NCBI GenBank assembly: GCA_016218365.1
Contig: JACREF010000033.1
Location: 1-62,958 of the forward strand
DNA length: 62,958 nt
Source of the DNA: Gammaproteobacteria bacterium
GTDB taxonomy: Bacteria > Pseudomonadota > Gammaproteobacteria > SZUA-140
Direction: 5' to 3'
Shown: positions 11,182 through 20,314 of the stretch, piece by piece
How positions within the stretch are numbered: the stretch's first letter is position 1
Layout of the letters: each line of letters begins with the position of its first letter
The notes under the pieces: model-generated
The model's database searches: none
Told to the model about the DNA's origin: nothing
What the model saw: only the letters and a program-made list of their open reading frames with translations
Made by a program: the position numbers and the translations under genes

Positions 11182-12606
11182 ATGATAAACAGTGATCGCG
11201 AGACCCTTCCCAAGCAGAAAGGTATCGCAGGGCTGCTCATGAATATGTCTCCCCGCGACGACACAGCCAGCCTGATCCATACAGGTGTTACCGGACAACG
11301 CCCCAGGGTTGCCCATGTACGCCTGCGCCTGACTATCTTTCTCGCCATCATGCTCGGGCTACTGACGATCACCGGCGGCTTCACCTACACCGCATTGAAC
11401 AGGGCGCTGGCCGATTTCGAACAGGTGACCAATATCGAACTGCTGCAGATGCGTCGCATGGTCTTCCTGCAGGATGCAATCAGCAACGCTTCATTCCCGA
11501 TCCACAGCTACATCGCCCATGGCGACCCGCTCGAACGCGAGGTATTCAAGGATGGAGTCGATGATGTAGAGAATTCACTGCAGGAAGCTAAAGAATCACC
11601 CTACTTGAACGCAGAACAGAAGACCTTTATTACCCTCGCCAGCAATGAATGGGCACAGGCCAGGGTGCTCGGGGAAGGGATTCTCAACACCCCATTCCCG
11701 CTGCCCCCGCAAATCCTGGCCCGCAACGTCTCGCTATTTGAAAACCATATCGAGGGCGCCAAGGATGTTATTTATCATGTGCATAACTTGACGCTAGCCC
11801 ATATTGATGCGTTACGCGCGTCGATACGTGAAAATCACCGCCAGACCCAGATCATCATCATCTCCGCCTACACTACTGGCCTGATCACCTTTATCGCCGC
11901 CTTTTATGCCATATTCCGCCTGATACTGCGGCCGCTGAACATTCTGAAGGAAGGGGCGCGGCATTATACAGAGGGAAACCTTTCCTATCAGATCCCGATC
12001 AACACACCGGATGAGTTCGGCGAGCTTGCCGAGGCCTTCAATAAAATGGCGCGCACGCTGGGCCAGGACCAGCAGCGACTGGCCGAGATGGCCAGCCGTG
12101 ATGGCCTGACCGGACTTTACAACCGGCATAGTTTCGAACAGATGCTCATGGATGAAATGGTACGCTTCCATCGCCACAATCATCCGCTGTCGCTGATGAT
12201 CCTCGACCTCGACCATTTCAAAAATGTCAATGACAACTACGGCCACATGACCGGAGACAACGCATTGAAACTGGTCAGCCGGATCATCGGCAAGATCTGC
12301 CGCACCGGCGACGTCATCGCCCGCTTCGGGGGCGAGGAGATCGTCATCCTGATGCCGGAGACCCCCGCCGAAAATGCCACCATCCTGGCTGAACGTATCC
12401 GCACTGCGATTGCGTCCACCCCGGTCAAGCTCGGCAATGGCGAGCAGATCACCATTACCACCAGCGTCGGTGTCGCCTCGATACCTGACGATGCCACGAC
12501 ACCGGAAAGTCTGATCATCGCTGCCGATTTTGCCCTGTATGAAGCCAAACGCTCCGGCAGAAACTGTGTACGCCGCGCCTCCGAGGTACGGCAGATCAAG
12601 GCATAG
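11182..12606 (+). CDS. HAMP-GGDEF membrane diguanylate cyclase
   Basis: Makes cyclic di-GMP from two GTP. The 474 residues comprise TM1 (about 50-75), a periplasmic helical sensor region of about 150 residues, TM2 (about 223-248), a HAMP linker with LRPLNIL, and a GGDEF domain (about 300-470). The active site reads GGEE at 383-386 (RFGGEE), a functional variant, and the inhibitory I-site RxxD is RTGD at 374-377 with the usual 5-residue spacing. An alternative start at Met20 exists. The ligand of the periplasmic part is unknown. Confidence 0.92.
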   Translation: MINSDRETLPKQKGIAGLLMNMSPRDDTASLIHTGVTGQRPRVAHVRLRLTIFLAIMLGLLTITGGFTYTALNRALADFEQVTNIELLQMRRMVFLQDAISNASFPIHSYIAHGDPLEREVFKDGVDDVENSLQEAKESPYLNAEQKTFITLASNEWAQARVLGEGILNTPFPLPPQILARNVSLFENHIEGAKDVIYHVHNLTLAHIDALRASIRENHRQTQIIIISAYTTGLITFIAAFYAIFRLILRPLNILKEGARHYTEGNLSYQIPINTPDEFGELAEAFNKMARTLGQDQQRLAEMASRDGLTGLYNRHSFEQMLMDEMVRFHRHNHPLSLMILDLDHFKNVNDNYGHMTGDNALKLVSRIIGKICRTGDVIARFGGEEIVILMPETPAENATILAERIRTAIASTPVKLGNGEQITITTSVGVASIPDDATTPESLIIAADFALYEAKRSGRNCVRRASEVRQIKA

Positions 12607-12675
12607 ACAGCAATAACCACCCGCCTGCACTCTTGCCCTGCCTCGCAGCTGCTCCTACACTCTCAGTCCAACCTC

Positions 12676-13293
12676 ATGTCCCGGACTGATCCAATCATGC
12701 CCCCAGATGTTGACATCCTGTCCACCGAAACCTGTTACCAGGGATTCTTCCGCATCGACCGTTACCGTCTGCGCCATCGGCTGTTCAAGGGCGGCTGGAG
12801 CCGGCCACTGACACGTGAGGTCTTCGAGCGTGGCCATGCCGTTGCGGTCCTGCCCTATGACCCGCAACGCGATGAGGTGGTATTGATCGAACAGTTCCGC
12901 ATCGGTGCGCTGGCTGCCCATGACCACGCCTGGCTGCTGGAGATCGCGGCCGGCATCATCGAGCCCGGCGAAGACCCGCTGCACGTCGCACACCGCGAGG
13001 TGCGCGAGGAGACCGGCTGCATCATCGAGACACTGCAACCGATCTGTACCTTCTACTGCAGCCCCGGCGGCACCTCGGAAACCATCGCGCTGTATTGCGC
13101 CTGCGTCGATGCCAGCGGCTGCTCCGGCATCCATGGCCTGGCTGATGAAGGGGAAGACATCCGGGTCAGCGCCATACCATTCAGTCGCGCTGTTGAATTG
13201 CTCGAACAGGGGCGGCTCAATTCGGCCAGCATCATCATCGCCCTGCAATGGCTGATGCAGCAGCGCGATCGGCTCAGAAAAGAGTGGGGCTGA
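12676..13293 (+). CDS. nudF: ADP-ribose pyrophosphatase (Nudix)
   Basis: Hydrolyses ADP-ribose to AMP and ribose 5-phosphate. The 205 residues have a perfect Nudix box at 93-115 (Gly93, Glu99, then REVREETGC). The C-terminal half carries the NudF-type FYCSPGGTSE segment. It lies upstream of a DUF1249 gene as in E. coli nudF-yqiB, although here a 149-bp mobile element lies between them. Confidence 0.93.
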   Translation: MSRTDPIMPPDVDILSTETCYQGFFRIDRYRLRHRLFKGGWSRPLTREVFERGHAVAVLPYDPQRDEVVLIEQFRIGALAAHDHAWLLEIAAGIIEPGEDPLHVAHREVREETGCIIETLQPICTFYCSPGGTSETIALYCACVDASGCSGIHGLADEGEDIRVSAIPFSRAVELLEQGRLNSASIIIALQWLMQQRDRLRKEWG

Positions 13294-13298
13294 TTTAA

Positions 13299-13447
13299 GG
13301 AACCTCTAATCAATTCAGAGGTTCCTGCGGCACACGGATGTGCCGCCACTACCATGACAGTAGGTCATGGTAGTGAAGGAAAGTGAAAACCACGTTTTCC
13401 GCTTTCCGTACTCTGAGAATTCCAGGATGGAATTATTCAGAGCTTCC
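13299..13447 (+). mobile_element. MITE-like five-hairpin element, copy A
   Basis: This 149-bp non-coding element has near-inverted termini (GGAACCTCT at one end, AGAGCTTCC at the other). It is flanked by a 4-bp duplication TTAA (13295-13298 and 13448-13451). It folds into five consecutive hairpins: 13299-13325, 13327-13346, 13347-13375 (12-bp perfect stem), 13378-13407 and 13411-13442. A 151-bp relative lies in opposite orientation at 35057-35207. No transposase is encoded. It fills most of the 319-bp nudF/yqiB gap. Peptides read through it are repeat artefacts. Confidence 0.85.
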
Positions 13448-13612
13448 TTAAGAGTGCGCGCATGAAAACCCGTTATTGTCAACGCCGGAAAGGGACGATA
13501 TCTGCGTGAACAGCCCTGATAATCCCCTGCGGATATGCTCCCGGCCATTCAATAATAAGGCTTCTGTCCCGCTGCCCGATATAGACTATACTGGGGATAG
13601 GAGCAACGCGTC

Positions 13613-14056
13613 ATGGCAAGCATAACCTACAAGACTCTGTCCGAGCTGCCGGGTCTCTATGAAGAGAACTACCGCAAGCTTGGCCTGTTGTTCCCCGGGC
13701 TGCGGCTGTTGCAGCCGCTGCAGAGGCTTGCCATCGACCCCGGTCACCACATCGAACTCGCCGTTGTTGCCCAGTGCCGCTACACCTCGATCCTGACGCT
13801 GCTGCATCGCTTTAACCTGCCCGGCAAACTGGTCAGCGACCTGTCGATGACGCTGCGGTTGTGCCATGACGCCGGCGTGGCCGAGGTCATCCATTATCAG
13901 CAGCAGCGCAACTTCGGCGCCGTCAATCCCTATCCCAACGCCCGCATGCACCAGCCGTTCGAGAAGTACCGGGTCAACGATCTGCTCTGTGACTGGCTCA
14001 ACCAGCGTCTGCAGCATCTGCATCGTGGCAAACTGATTCAGCAATCCTCGGTCTGA
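13613..14056 (+). CDS. yqiB: DUF1249 family protein (YqiB-like)
   Basis: Soluble protein of 147 residues of unknown function. Recognisable family features are YEENYRKLGLLFP near the N-terminus, the ELAVVAQCRYTSILTL stretch and YPNARMHQPFEKYRVNDLLCDWL. It normally sits next to nudF. The ATG has an AGGAG ribosome site 9 bp upstream, and a TATACT -10-like box lies at 13587-13592, so it may be transcribed separately after the MITE insertion. Confidence 0.88.
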   Translation: MASITYKTLSELPGLYEENYRKLGLLFPGLRLLQPLQRLAIDPGHHIELAVVAQCRYTSILTLLHRFNLPGKLVSDLSMTLRLCHDAGVAEVIHYQQQRNFGAVNPYPNARMHQPFEKYRVNDLLCDWLNQRLQHLHRGKLIQQSSV

Positions 14057-14117
14057 AACGACCGGCGGGGTTCCATTCCGGCGAGCGCTGACATACCATG
14101 CAAAGAAAACTCCGGCC

Positions 14118-14915
14118 ATGCCCATCCCTGATCATCGACATGTCATCCGTCGCCTGCTGGTACTGCTGACACTCACGGTTGCCGGTACGCACGCTGCCGC
14201 TGCGGAACCCGGGCGTTTTTTCGGTCTCGGTGCCGAAACCTTCCTGTGGCAGGAGTTTTCCAGCAGCGGTGGCCGCTATCTGCAGGAACAGGGGGCGCGA
14301 CTGGTCCTGGACGCCGGCGTCGAACGCGTGCTGAATTCCGGTGATCGGCTGCAGCTGGGTGGACACGCCTATTTCGGCAACATCAATTACGATGGCCAGA
14401 CCCAGGCGGGTGTGCCGGCCTTATCCACGACCAATTACCTTGGAGGACAGCTGTATCTGAGCGACCACCGGCCGTTGCCATTATCCTGGCACACCTGGCA
14501 ACCGGGGCTGTTGGCTGTACTGGGGCTGGATCAGTGGTCGCGGATCATCGCAGATACAGTTGACCAAAACGGACAGCCCGTCGGTGGCGCCGAAGAGGTC
14601 TATCGCATCCTGTACAGCGACCTGGGGCTGACGCTGCAGCAAACCGGAGCATCCTCCCATCATCTGACCATCAGTGCCGGCCTGCGCCTGCCGTTGTGGA
14701 CCTGGGAAGAATACCGCGCACTCAGATTGATTCTTGCACCGACACCGGATGTGTCGCTGTTTGCCACCGCGGACATGTCGCTGCCGTGGCCCGGACAGCA
14801 ACTGCGGCTGTACTACCAGGGATGGCGTTTTGGTGCATCAGACGTCGTCCAGGGCTATCTGCAACCGGAGAGCCATGCCGATGCCTTTGGCATCAGCTTC
14901 ATCACACGCAGGTAA
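14118..14915 (+). CDS. Outer-membrane beta-barrel protein, family not recognised
   Basis: The 265 residues have a signal peptide (RR, then a hydrophobic core LLVLLTLTVAG, cleavage near AAAAEP about residue 29). The mature part is rich in alternating aromatic/polar strands such as RLQLGGHAYFGNINYDG and LRLYYQGWRFGAS, and ends in FITRR rather than a terminal Phe. This fits a small porin-like or autotransporter-like barrel. No catalytic motif is visible. It follows yqiB by 61 bp and converges on the CBS-domain gene. Confidence 0.6.
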   Translation: MPIPDHRHVIRRLLVLLTLTVAGTHAAAAEPGRFFGLGAETFLWQEFSSSGGRYLQEQGARLVLDAGVERVLNSGDRLQLGGHAYFGNINYDGQTQAGVPALSTTNYLGGQLYLSDHRPLPLSWHTWQPGLLAVLGLDQWSRIIADTVDQNGQPVGGAEEVYRILYSDLGLTLQQTGASSHHLTISAGLRLPLWTWEEYRALRLILAPTPDVSLFATADMSLPWPGQQLRLYYQGWRFGASDVVQGYLQPESHADAFGISFITRR

Positions 14916-14920
14916 ACACC

Positions 14921-16186
14921 TCAGCCCGCACCGGCCATGACCCGGACCCGGACCGTCTTCACCATATTGTCCATGACCTGGACGATCTCCAGCGCATAAT
15001 TGCCGATCTTGATGCTGATGCCGGATTCCGGGATGACCTCGAGGTGATCGATGATCAAGCCGCTCAGGGTCTTGGGCCCGTCGATCGGCAGCCGCCAACC
15101 CAGCATCCGGTTCAGCACCCGAATGTTCACCGAGCCATCGACCAGGAAACTGCCATCCGGCTGCGGATAGATGTCACGGATGCTTTCCGAGATATCGGTG
15201 GTGAACTCGCCGACGATCTCTTCGAGGATGTCCTCCAGCGTCACCAGACCTTCAACATCACCATACTCGTCAACCACCAGCCCGGCACGGCGCTTGTGGC
15301 GCTGGAATTTCAGCAGCTGGGTATTGAGCGGGGTGCCGGCCGGCACAAAGTACGGCTGCTCGGCAATCGCCCGCAGCTCATCCTTGCCCCAGTGTTCGCG
15401 ACTCAGCAGCACCACCACATCACGCATGTGCAACATGCCGACCGTCTGATCGATGTCATCGTAATACAATGGCAGCCGGGTATACTGCGCATTCTTCAGC
15501 TGCTCCTGGATGTCTTCAAGATCGTCCCCGAGATCAATGCCGGTGACCTCGTTGCGTGGCACCATGATGTCCTCAACCGTAGCCTTTTCCAGATCAAGGA
15601 TATTGACCAGCATGCGCTGATGGCGCTTGGGGATCAGGCCCGACGCCTCGTTGACGACGATCCGCAACTCATCCGAAGACAGCTGTTGCAGCGGGTCGTG
15701 ATCCCTGGCCATACCCAGCAGCCGCAACATGCCATTGGCGGCCACGTTGATGAGCCACACCAGCGGATAGAACAGCCAGAGACACAGTTCCAACAACCGC
15801 GCCGCCGAAAAGGCCACGCGTTCCGGATACCGCGCCGCCACCGTTTTCGGCGCCACCTCGGCAAAGATCAGCATCACCATGCCGAGGACAAACGCGACCA
15901 CCGCCACCCACACCTCATCGCCATAACGCAACGCCAGCATCGTGGCAATCGATGATGCAAGAATATTGGAAAAGGTATTGCCGAGCAGCACGACACCGAG
16001 CAGTCGGTCGGTACGCTGCAACAACCGACTGACGCGCCGCGCCACGGCCGAGCCGCTCTTCTCCAGGTGGCGGACACGGTAGCGGTTGACACTCATCATC
16101 GCTGTTTCTGCCGCGGAGAAAAATACCGACAGCAACAACATCAGCACCAGTAACCAGATCAACAGGCCAGTGGAGATCGCAGTCAT
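14921..16186 (-). CDS. yfjD: CNNM/CBS/CorC_HlyC membrane protein (YfjD-like)
   Basis: The 421 residues comprise an N-terminal DUF21/CNNM domain with about four membrane helices (1-180; AAETAMMSVNRYR is a family signature), two CBS domains (about 200-330, with VEDIMVPRNEV opening the first), and a C-terminal CorC_HlyC transporter-associated domain (340-420). Relatives are implicated in Mg/Co efflux or haemolysin-like functions, which remains unproven here. Its pairing with the CcsA-like gene next to ffh copies the E. coli yfjD-ypjD-ffh order. Confidence 0.92.
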   Translation of the reverse strand: MTAISTGLLIWLLVLMLLLSVFFSAAETAMMSVNRYRVRHLEKSGSAVARRVSRLLQRTDRLLGVVLLGNTFSNILASSIATMLALRYGDEVWVAVVAFVLGMVMLIFAEVAPKTVAARYPERVAFSAARLLELCLWLFYPLVWLINVAANGMLRLLGMARDHDPLQQLSSDELRIVVNEASGLIPKRHQRMLVNILDLEKATVEDIMVPRNEVTGIDLGDDLEDIQEQLKNAQYTRLPLYYDDIDQTVGMLHMRDVVVLLSREHWGKDELRAIAEQPYFVPAGTPLNTQLLKFQRHKRRAGLVVDEYGDVEGLVTLEDILEEIVGEFTTDISESIRDIYPQPDGSFLVDGSVNIRVLNRMLGWRLPIDGPKTLSGLIIDHLEVIPESGISIKIGNYALEIVQVMDNMVKTVRVRVMAGAG

Positions 16187-16195
16187 GGCGTCCGG

Positions 16196-16999
16196 TCAAT
16201 GGCCAAGTACCAGCTCCAGCACCAGCTTGCTGCCCAGATAGGCCAGTATCAATGCGCCAAAACCGCTGAGCGTGATGCGGATGGCGCGCCGTCCGCGCCA
16301 TCCGAACTGCCAGCGCCCCCACAGCAGCACGGCGTAGAACAACCAGCCGATCAGCGACAATACCGTCTTGTGTACCACATGCTGTGCGAACATATCATCC
16401 AGATAGATGAAGCCGGTGATCAGCGACAGCGTCACCATGACAAAACCGACCCCGATCATCTGAAACAGCAAGCCCTCCATGGTCTGCAGCGGTGGCAGCA
16501 CCCGGATCAGGCCACCGGGCTGCTTGTTATGCAGATGACGATCCTGGAAGGCCAGCACCATCGCCTGCACCGCGGCGACGCTGAGCAGGCTGTAGGACAG
16601 GATCGAGATCAGGATATGCAGCCGCAGGGTCAGCGAGCTGTCTTCCGGCAGCAGGTGATGACTGGGCAACACCGTCTCAAGCACCAGCGTCAAGGCCGCC
16701 AGCGGAAAGATCACCGTCGCCAGATTCTCCACCGGCCGGGACCAGGCCGCAGCCAGCAGCATCACCGCCATCAACCAGCCCAGCAAGGACAGCACATTGA
16801 AAAAACCGAAGTTGATACCGGCGTCGGTATAGAATTTCGGCGCCAGCACCAGTGCATGCAGCACCACCGCCAGCGCCCCGCCGACCAACAGCAGCATCCG
16901 GCTGTGGCCCTGGACGCGCTGCATCAGTCGTCGCAGCTGCCAGCCCGCTGCCGCAAGGTAACAGGCAATTGCTGCAAAACTGATCAATAATATCTTCAT
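16196..16999 (-). CDS. ypjD: CcsA/YpjD-like cytochrome c assembly family membrane protein
   Basis: From the ATG at 16999 this is 267 residues with about eight membrane helices, close to E. coli YpjD (263). An upstream in-frame ATG at 17041 would add 14 polar residues before the first helix and is disfavoured. The PF01578 family contains haem-handling proteins, but YpjD itself has no established haem role and no WWD motif is visible. The stop is 9 bp from the yfjD start, so the two are an operon. Confidence 0.85.
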   Translation of the reverse strand: MKILLISFAAIACYLAAAGWQLRRLMQRVQGHSRMLLLVGGALAVVLHALVLAPKFYTDAGINFGFFNVLSLLGWLMAVMLLAAAWSRPVENLATVIFPLAALTLVLETVLPSHHLLPEDSSLTLRLHILISILSYSLLSVAAVQAMVLAFQDRHLHNKQPGGLIRVLPPLQTMEGLLFQMIGVGFVMVTLSLITGFIYLDDMFAQHVVHKTVLSLIGWLFYAVLLWGRWQFGWRGRRAIRITLSGFGALILAYLGSKLVLELVLGH

Positions 17000-17180
17000 C
17001 CCGACCCGACTGGCTGACCCCACTGGCCGGAATGATGGCATAACTCCACCGGTGATTGAAGGCCAAAGATTGCTTAATTATTGAAGATGTTTTAAAAAAA
17101 GCCGATAGCGCTGTCATCGGGGGAGCATCTGAGACTAGCCATTGCCAGGGACGCAGGCAGCACAACACACGGACCAGTAC

Positions 17181-17951
17181 ATGAAAATCAGGATATTGGG
17201 ATGCAGCGGAGGGATAGGCGGTGGCCTGCATACCACATCGATATTGGTCGACCATGACATCCTGATCGATGCCGGGACCGGTGTCAGCTCGCTGACGCTC
17301 GATGAAATGGCCGGCATTCAACACCTGTTCCTGACCCACACCCATCTCGATCACATCGCCTGCCTGCCGCTGATGGTCGACAGCATCTTCGACCGCATCT
17401 CCCGCCAGCGTCCACTGATCATCCATGCATTGCCGGCCTCGATCGATGCACTGCAGAAACACATCTTCAACTGGGCCATCTGGCCGGATTTTGCCTCACT
17501 GCCGAGCGCCGACCAGCCGGTGATCCGTTATCAGCCACTGAATCCCGGGCAGCCACTGACGCTCGGCGAGCGGACACTGGAGATGCTGCCGACCAACCAT
17601 ATCGTGCCCACCGTCGGTTATGCGATCACCACCGCGACTGGTGCACTGGCCTTCAGCGGCGACACCACAACCAACGACACCTTCTGGGCTGGGCTGAACC
17701 GGCTGCAGCGGCTCGATCTGTTGATCGTCGAGACCGCCTTCAGCAACAAGGACGAGGAGCTCAGCAAGCTGTCGCGCCATTACTGCCCCAGCCTGCTGGC
17801 GGCAGACCTGAAGAAGCTGCGCCATCGCCCGCAGATCCTGCTGACCCATAACAAACCGGGCGAGGAACAGCGGATCTGGGATGAGTGCCAGGCAGAGATC
17901 CAGGGCCGCACACTGATTCGCCTCGTCGATGGCAACACCTTTGAGTTATAA
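17181..17951 (+). CDS. Metallo-beta-lactamase-fold protein, class II cyclic-nucleotide phosphodiesterase-like
   Basis: The 256 residues open MKIRILGCSGGIGGG, and the metal-binding HTHLDH is at 53-58 with further His/Asp at LPTNH, AFSGDTT and THNKPGEE. This arrangement matches the class II cAMP phosphodiesterase (PDE1-type) branch of the MBL fold. An in-frame TTG 39 bp upstream is a poorer start. It lies 57 bp before ffh in the same direction. The substrate is inferred from family similarity only. Confidence 0.8.
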   Translation: MKIRILGCSGGIGGGLHTTSILVDHDILIDAGTGVSSLTLDEMAGIQHLFLTHTHLDHIACLPLMVDSIFDRISRQRPLIIHALPASIDALQKHIFNWAIWPDFASLPSADQPVIRYQPLNPGQPLTLGERTLEMLPTNHIVPTVGYAITTATGALAFSGDTTTNDTFWAGLNRLQRLDLLIVETAFSNKDEELSKLSRHYCPSLLAADLKKLRHRPQILLTHNKPGEEQRIWDECQAEIQGRTLIRLVDGNTFEL

Positions 17952-18008
17952 TCCGCGCTGATCGTCCTGCGGGACACCCCTGATCCACCAACCTGACAAG
18001 CAGAACCC

Positions 18009-19355
18009 ATGTTTGACAACCTGAGCGACCGTCTGGGCCAGGTGCTGCGCACGCTGCGCGGCCAGGGACGCCTGACCGAAGACAACATCAAGGATGCCTT
18101 GCGCGAGGTGCGCATGTCATTGCTGGAGGCGGATGTCGCGCTGCCGGTGATCCGCGACCTGATCAATCGCATCAAGGAAAAGGCTGCCGGCCAGCAGGTG
18201 TTGCACAGCCTGACACCGGGCCAGATGCTGATCAAGGTGGTCCGCGATGAACTGACGCAGATCATGGGCGAGCCCTTCGCCGACCTCAATTTTCAGGTCA
18301 CGCCCCCGATGGTGATCCTGATGGCCGGCCTGCAGGGTGCCGGCAAGACCACCAGCGCCGGCAAGCTGGCGCGCTGGATCCACGACAAACACAAGAGATC
18401 AGTGCTGCTGGCCAGCACCGACATCTACCGTCCGGCCGCGATCAAACAGCTGGAGACGCTGGCCGGCGAGGTCGGCGCGACCTTCTTCCCGAGCAGCACC
18501 GATCAGGACCCGGTCGCAATCGCCAGCGCGGCGATTCAGCACGCCCGGCGCCATTACCTCGATGTCGTGATCATCGACACCGCCGGTCGCCTGCATGTCG
18601 ACGCCGCGATGATGGACGAGATCAAACGTCTGCATCAGGCCACCAGCCCGACCGAGACACTGTTCGTCGTCGACAGCATGACCGGCCAAGATGCGGCCAA
18701 CACCGCCAAGGCCTTCGGTGACGCACTGCCGCTGACCGGCGTGATCCTGACCAAGACCGATGGCGACGCCCGTGGCGGTGCCGCGTTGTCGGTGCGCCAT
18801 ATCACCGGCAAACCGATCAAGTTCCTCGGTACTGGCGAGAAGAGCCCGGCGCTGGAACCGTTCCACCCCGAGCGTGTCGCCTCCCGTATCCTCGGCATGG
18901 GCGACATCCTGAGCCTGGTCGAGGAGGCCGAGGGCAAGATCGACCGCGCCCAGGTCGAAAAACTGGCCAGCAAGCTGAAAAAGGGCAAGGGCTTTGACCT
19001 CGGCGATTTCCGCGACCAGCTGCAGCAGATGCGCCGCATGGGCGGCGTCTCGTCGATGCTCGACAAGCTGCCCGGCGCCGGCAAGCTGCCGGCCCATGCA
19101 CTGCAGCAGGTCGATGATCGCCAGTTCATCCGCATGGAGGCCATCATCAACTCGATGACGCCGGGCGAGCGCCACAACCCCGACCTGATCAAGGCCTCGC
19201 GCAAACGCCGCATCGCCGCCGGCGCCGGGGTCCAGGTCCAGGACGTCAACCGGATGCTGAAGCAATTCGACCAGATGCAACGGATGATGAAAAAGTTCTC
19301 CAAGGGCGGTCTGGCCAAGATGATGCGCGGCCTGAAGGGCTCGTTGCCGTTCTGA
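18009..19355 (+). CDS. ffh: Signal recognition particle protein Ffh
   Basis: GTPase that binds signal sequences and 4.5S RNA and delivers nascent chains to FtsY/SecYEG. The 448 residues comprise an N domain (1-85), a G domain with GLQGAGKTT at 107-115, DTAGRLHVD, TKTDGDARGG, and a C-terminal Met-rich M domain (from about 330: QMRRMGG, QFDQMQRMMKKF). It stands directly upstream of rpsP-rimM-trmD-rplS, the standard gammaproteobacterial order. The RNA partner gene is not in this window. Confidence 0.98.
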   Translation: MFDNLSDRLGQVLRTLRGQGRLTEDNIKDALREVRMSLLEADVALPVIRDLINRIKEKAAGQQVLHSLTPGQMLIKVVRDELTQIMGEPFADLNFQVTPPMVILMAGLQGAGKTTSAGKLARWIHDKHKRSVLLASTDIYRPAAIKQLETLAGEVGATFFPSSTDQDPVAIASAAIQHARRHYLDVVIIDTAGRLHVDAAMMDEIKRLHQATSPTETLFVVDSMTGQDAANTAKAFGDALPLTGVILTKTDGDARGGAALSVRHITGKPIKFLGTGEKSPALEPFHPERVASRILGMGDILSLVEEAEGKIDRAQVEKLASKLKKGKGFDLGDFRDQLQQMRRMGGVSSMLDKLPGAGKLPAHALQQVDDRQFIRMEAIINSMTPGERHNPDLIKASRKRRIAAGAGVQVQDVNRMLKQFDQMQRMMKKFSKGGLAKMMRGLKGSLPF

Positions 19356-19405
19356 ACAACGGACCCTGCCAAATATGGCGCGGCCTGCTTCAATCAAACC
19401 AGCGC

Positions 19406-19433
19406 TTCCCTTTTATCGAAAATCAAGTAAAAT
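19406..19433 (+). promoter_or_regulatory. Possible rpsP operon promoter
   Basis: TAAAAT at 19428-19433 is a good -10 hexamer, 39 bp before rpsP. The only -35 candidate, TTCCCT at 19406-19411, is poor. An AT-rich stretch surrounds it in otherwise GC-rich DNA. Confidence 0.3.
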
Positions 19434-19472
19434 AACCGCCTTTGTAATTGATTCTCGAGGTTTGGTGATTCG

Positions 19473-19715
19473 ATGGTAACCATACGCATGTCCCGTGGTG
19501 GGGCAAAAAAACGCCCTTTCTATCATATAGTTGTGACCGACAGTCGCAACCCGCGTGATGGTCGCTACATTGAGCGGCTGGGGTTTTTCAACCCCTGCGC
19601 CACCGGCCAGGAAGTCCGCTTCAAGGTCAACAGCGACCGCCTGGCCTACTGGACCGGCCAGGGCGCACAGACCTCCGATCGCGTCGCCTCCCTGGTCAAG
19701 AAAGAGGCGGCCTGA
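19473..19715 (+). CDS. rpsP: 30S ribosomal protein S16
   Basis: The 80 residues match bS16 ([31 protein letters not shown]). It assembles early into the 30S body. First gene of rpsP-rimM-trmD-rplS, which combines two ribosomal proteins with a 30S maturation factor and a tRNA methylase. The C-terminus VKKEAA is of usual length. Confidence 0.98.
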   Translation: MVTIRMSRGGAKKRPFYHIVVTDSRNPRDGRYIERLGFFNPCATGQEVRFKVNSDRLAYWTGQGAQTSDRVASLVKKEAA

Positions 19716-19787
19716 TATTCCAGGTTGCCGGACGCACGCACCGTCCATCATTAGTGACAGAACGGTGATGTGCCCTGAAGGGACGAG

Positions 19788-20297
19788 ATGATGCAATCCG
19801 GTAAGCGGATTGTCGTGGGCCGGATCGCAGGGCTGTATGGTGTACGCGGCTGGGTGCATATCCAGTCTGACACCGAGCCGCAGGACAACATCCTGCGCTA
19901 TACCCCGTGGCAGCTCGGCATCAACGGGGTGTGGCGCACGGTGCGGCCACTGGATGGCCGGCCACATGGCAAGGGGCTGGTCGCCCGCATCGAGGGCTGT
20001 GATGACCGCGACCAGGCACAGCCGCTGGTCGGCGCCGAGATCGCCGTGCCGCGCGAGGCGCTGCCGGCGCTGGAGAATGAACAGTATTACTGGGCAGACC
20101 TGATCGGCTGCCAGGTCGTGACAACGGCCGGGATTGAACTGGGACACGTGGATCACCTGCTGGAGACCGGCGCCAATGACGTGCTGGTGATCAGCGGCGA
20201 GCAGGAGCGGCTGGTGCCGTTCATCCGCGATCAGGTCGTGACCCGGGTGGACATGGTGGCGCGGCGGATCGAGGTCGACTGGGACCCGGAGTTCTAG
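19788..20297 (+). CDS. rimM: Ribosome maturation factor RimM
   Basis: Binds S19 and helps mature the 30S head. The 169 residues have an N-terminal RimM barrel (VVGRIAGLYGVRGWVHIQS) and a C-terminal PRC-barrel (about 95-165: YYWADLIGCQV, VPFIRDQVV). Two adjacent ATG codons form the start, after a GGGACGAG stretch. A 72-bp gap separates it from rpsP, and trmD follows 17 bp later. Confidence 0.97.
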   Translation: MMQSGKRIVVGRIAGLYGVRGWVHIQSDTEPQDNILRYTPWQLGINGVWRTVRPLDGRPHGKGLVARIEGCDDRDQAQPLVGAEIAVPREALPALENEQYYWADLIGCQVVTTAGIELGHVDHLLETGANDVLVISGEQERLVPFIRDQVVTRVDMVARRIEVDWDPEF

Positions 20298-20314
20298 TCA
20301 GGAGTTTCTAGGTG

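Noticed and set aside
13315-13548. 77-codon minus-strand open frame and its relative at 34992-35390
   Set aside because: Both are translations through the MITE-like element (shared peptide EALNNSILEFSE) and not genes.
14696-15955. 419-codon open frame on the plus strand
   Set aside because: Antisense to the CNNM/CBS gene, low complexity rich in His/Gln/Asp, no start context.
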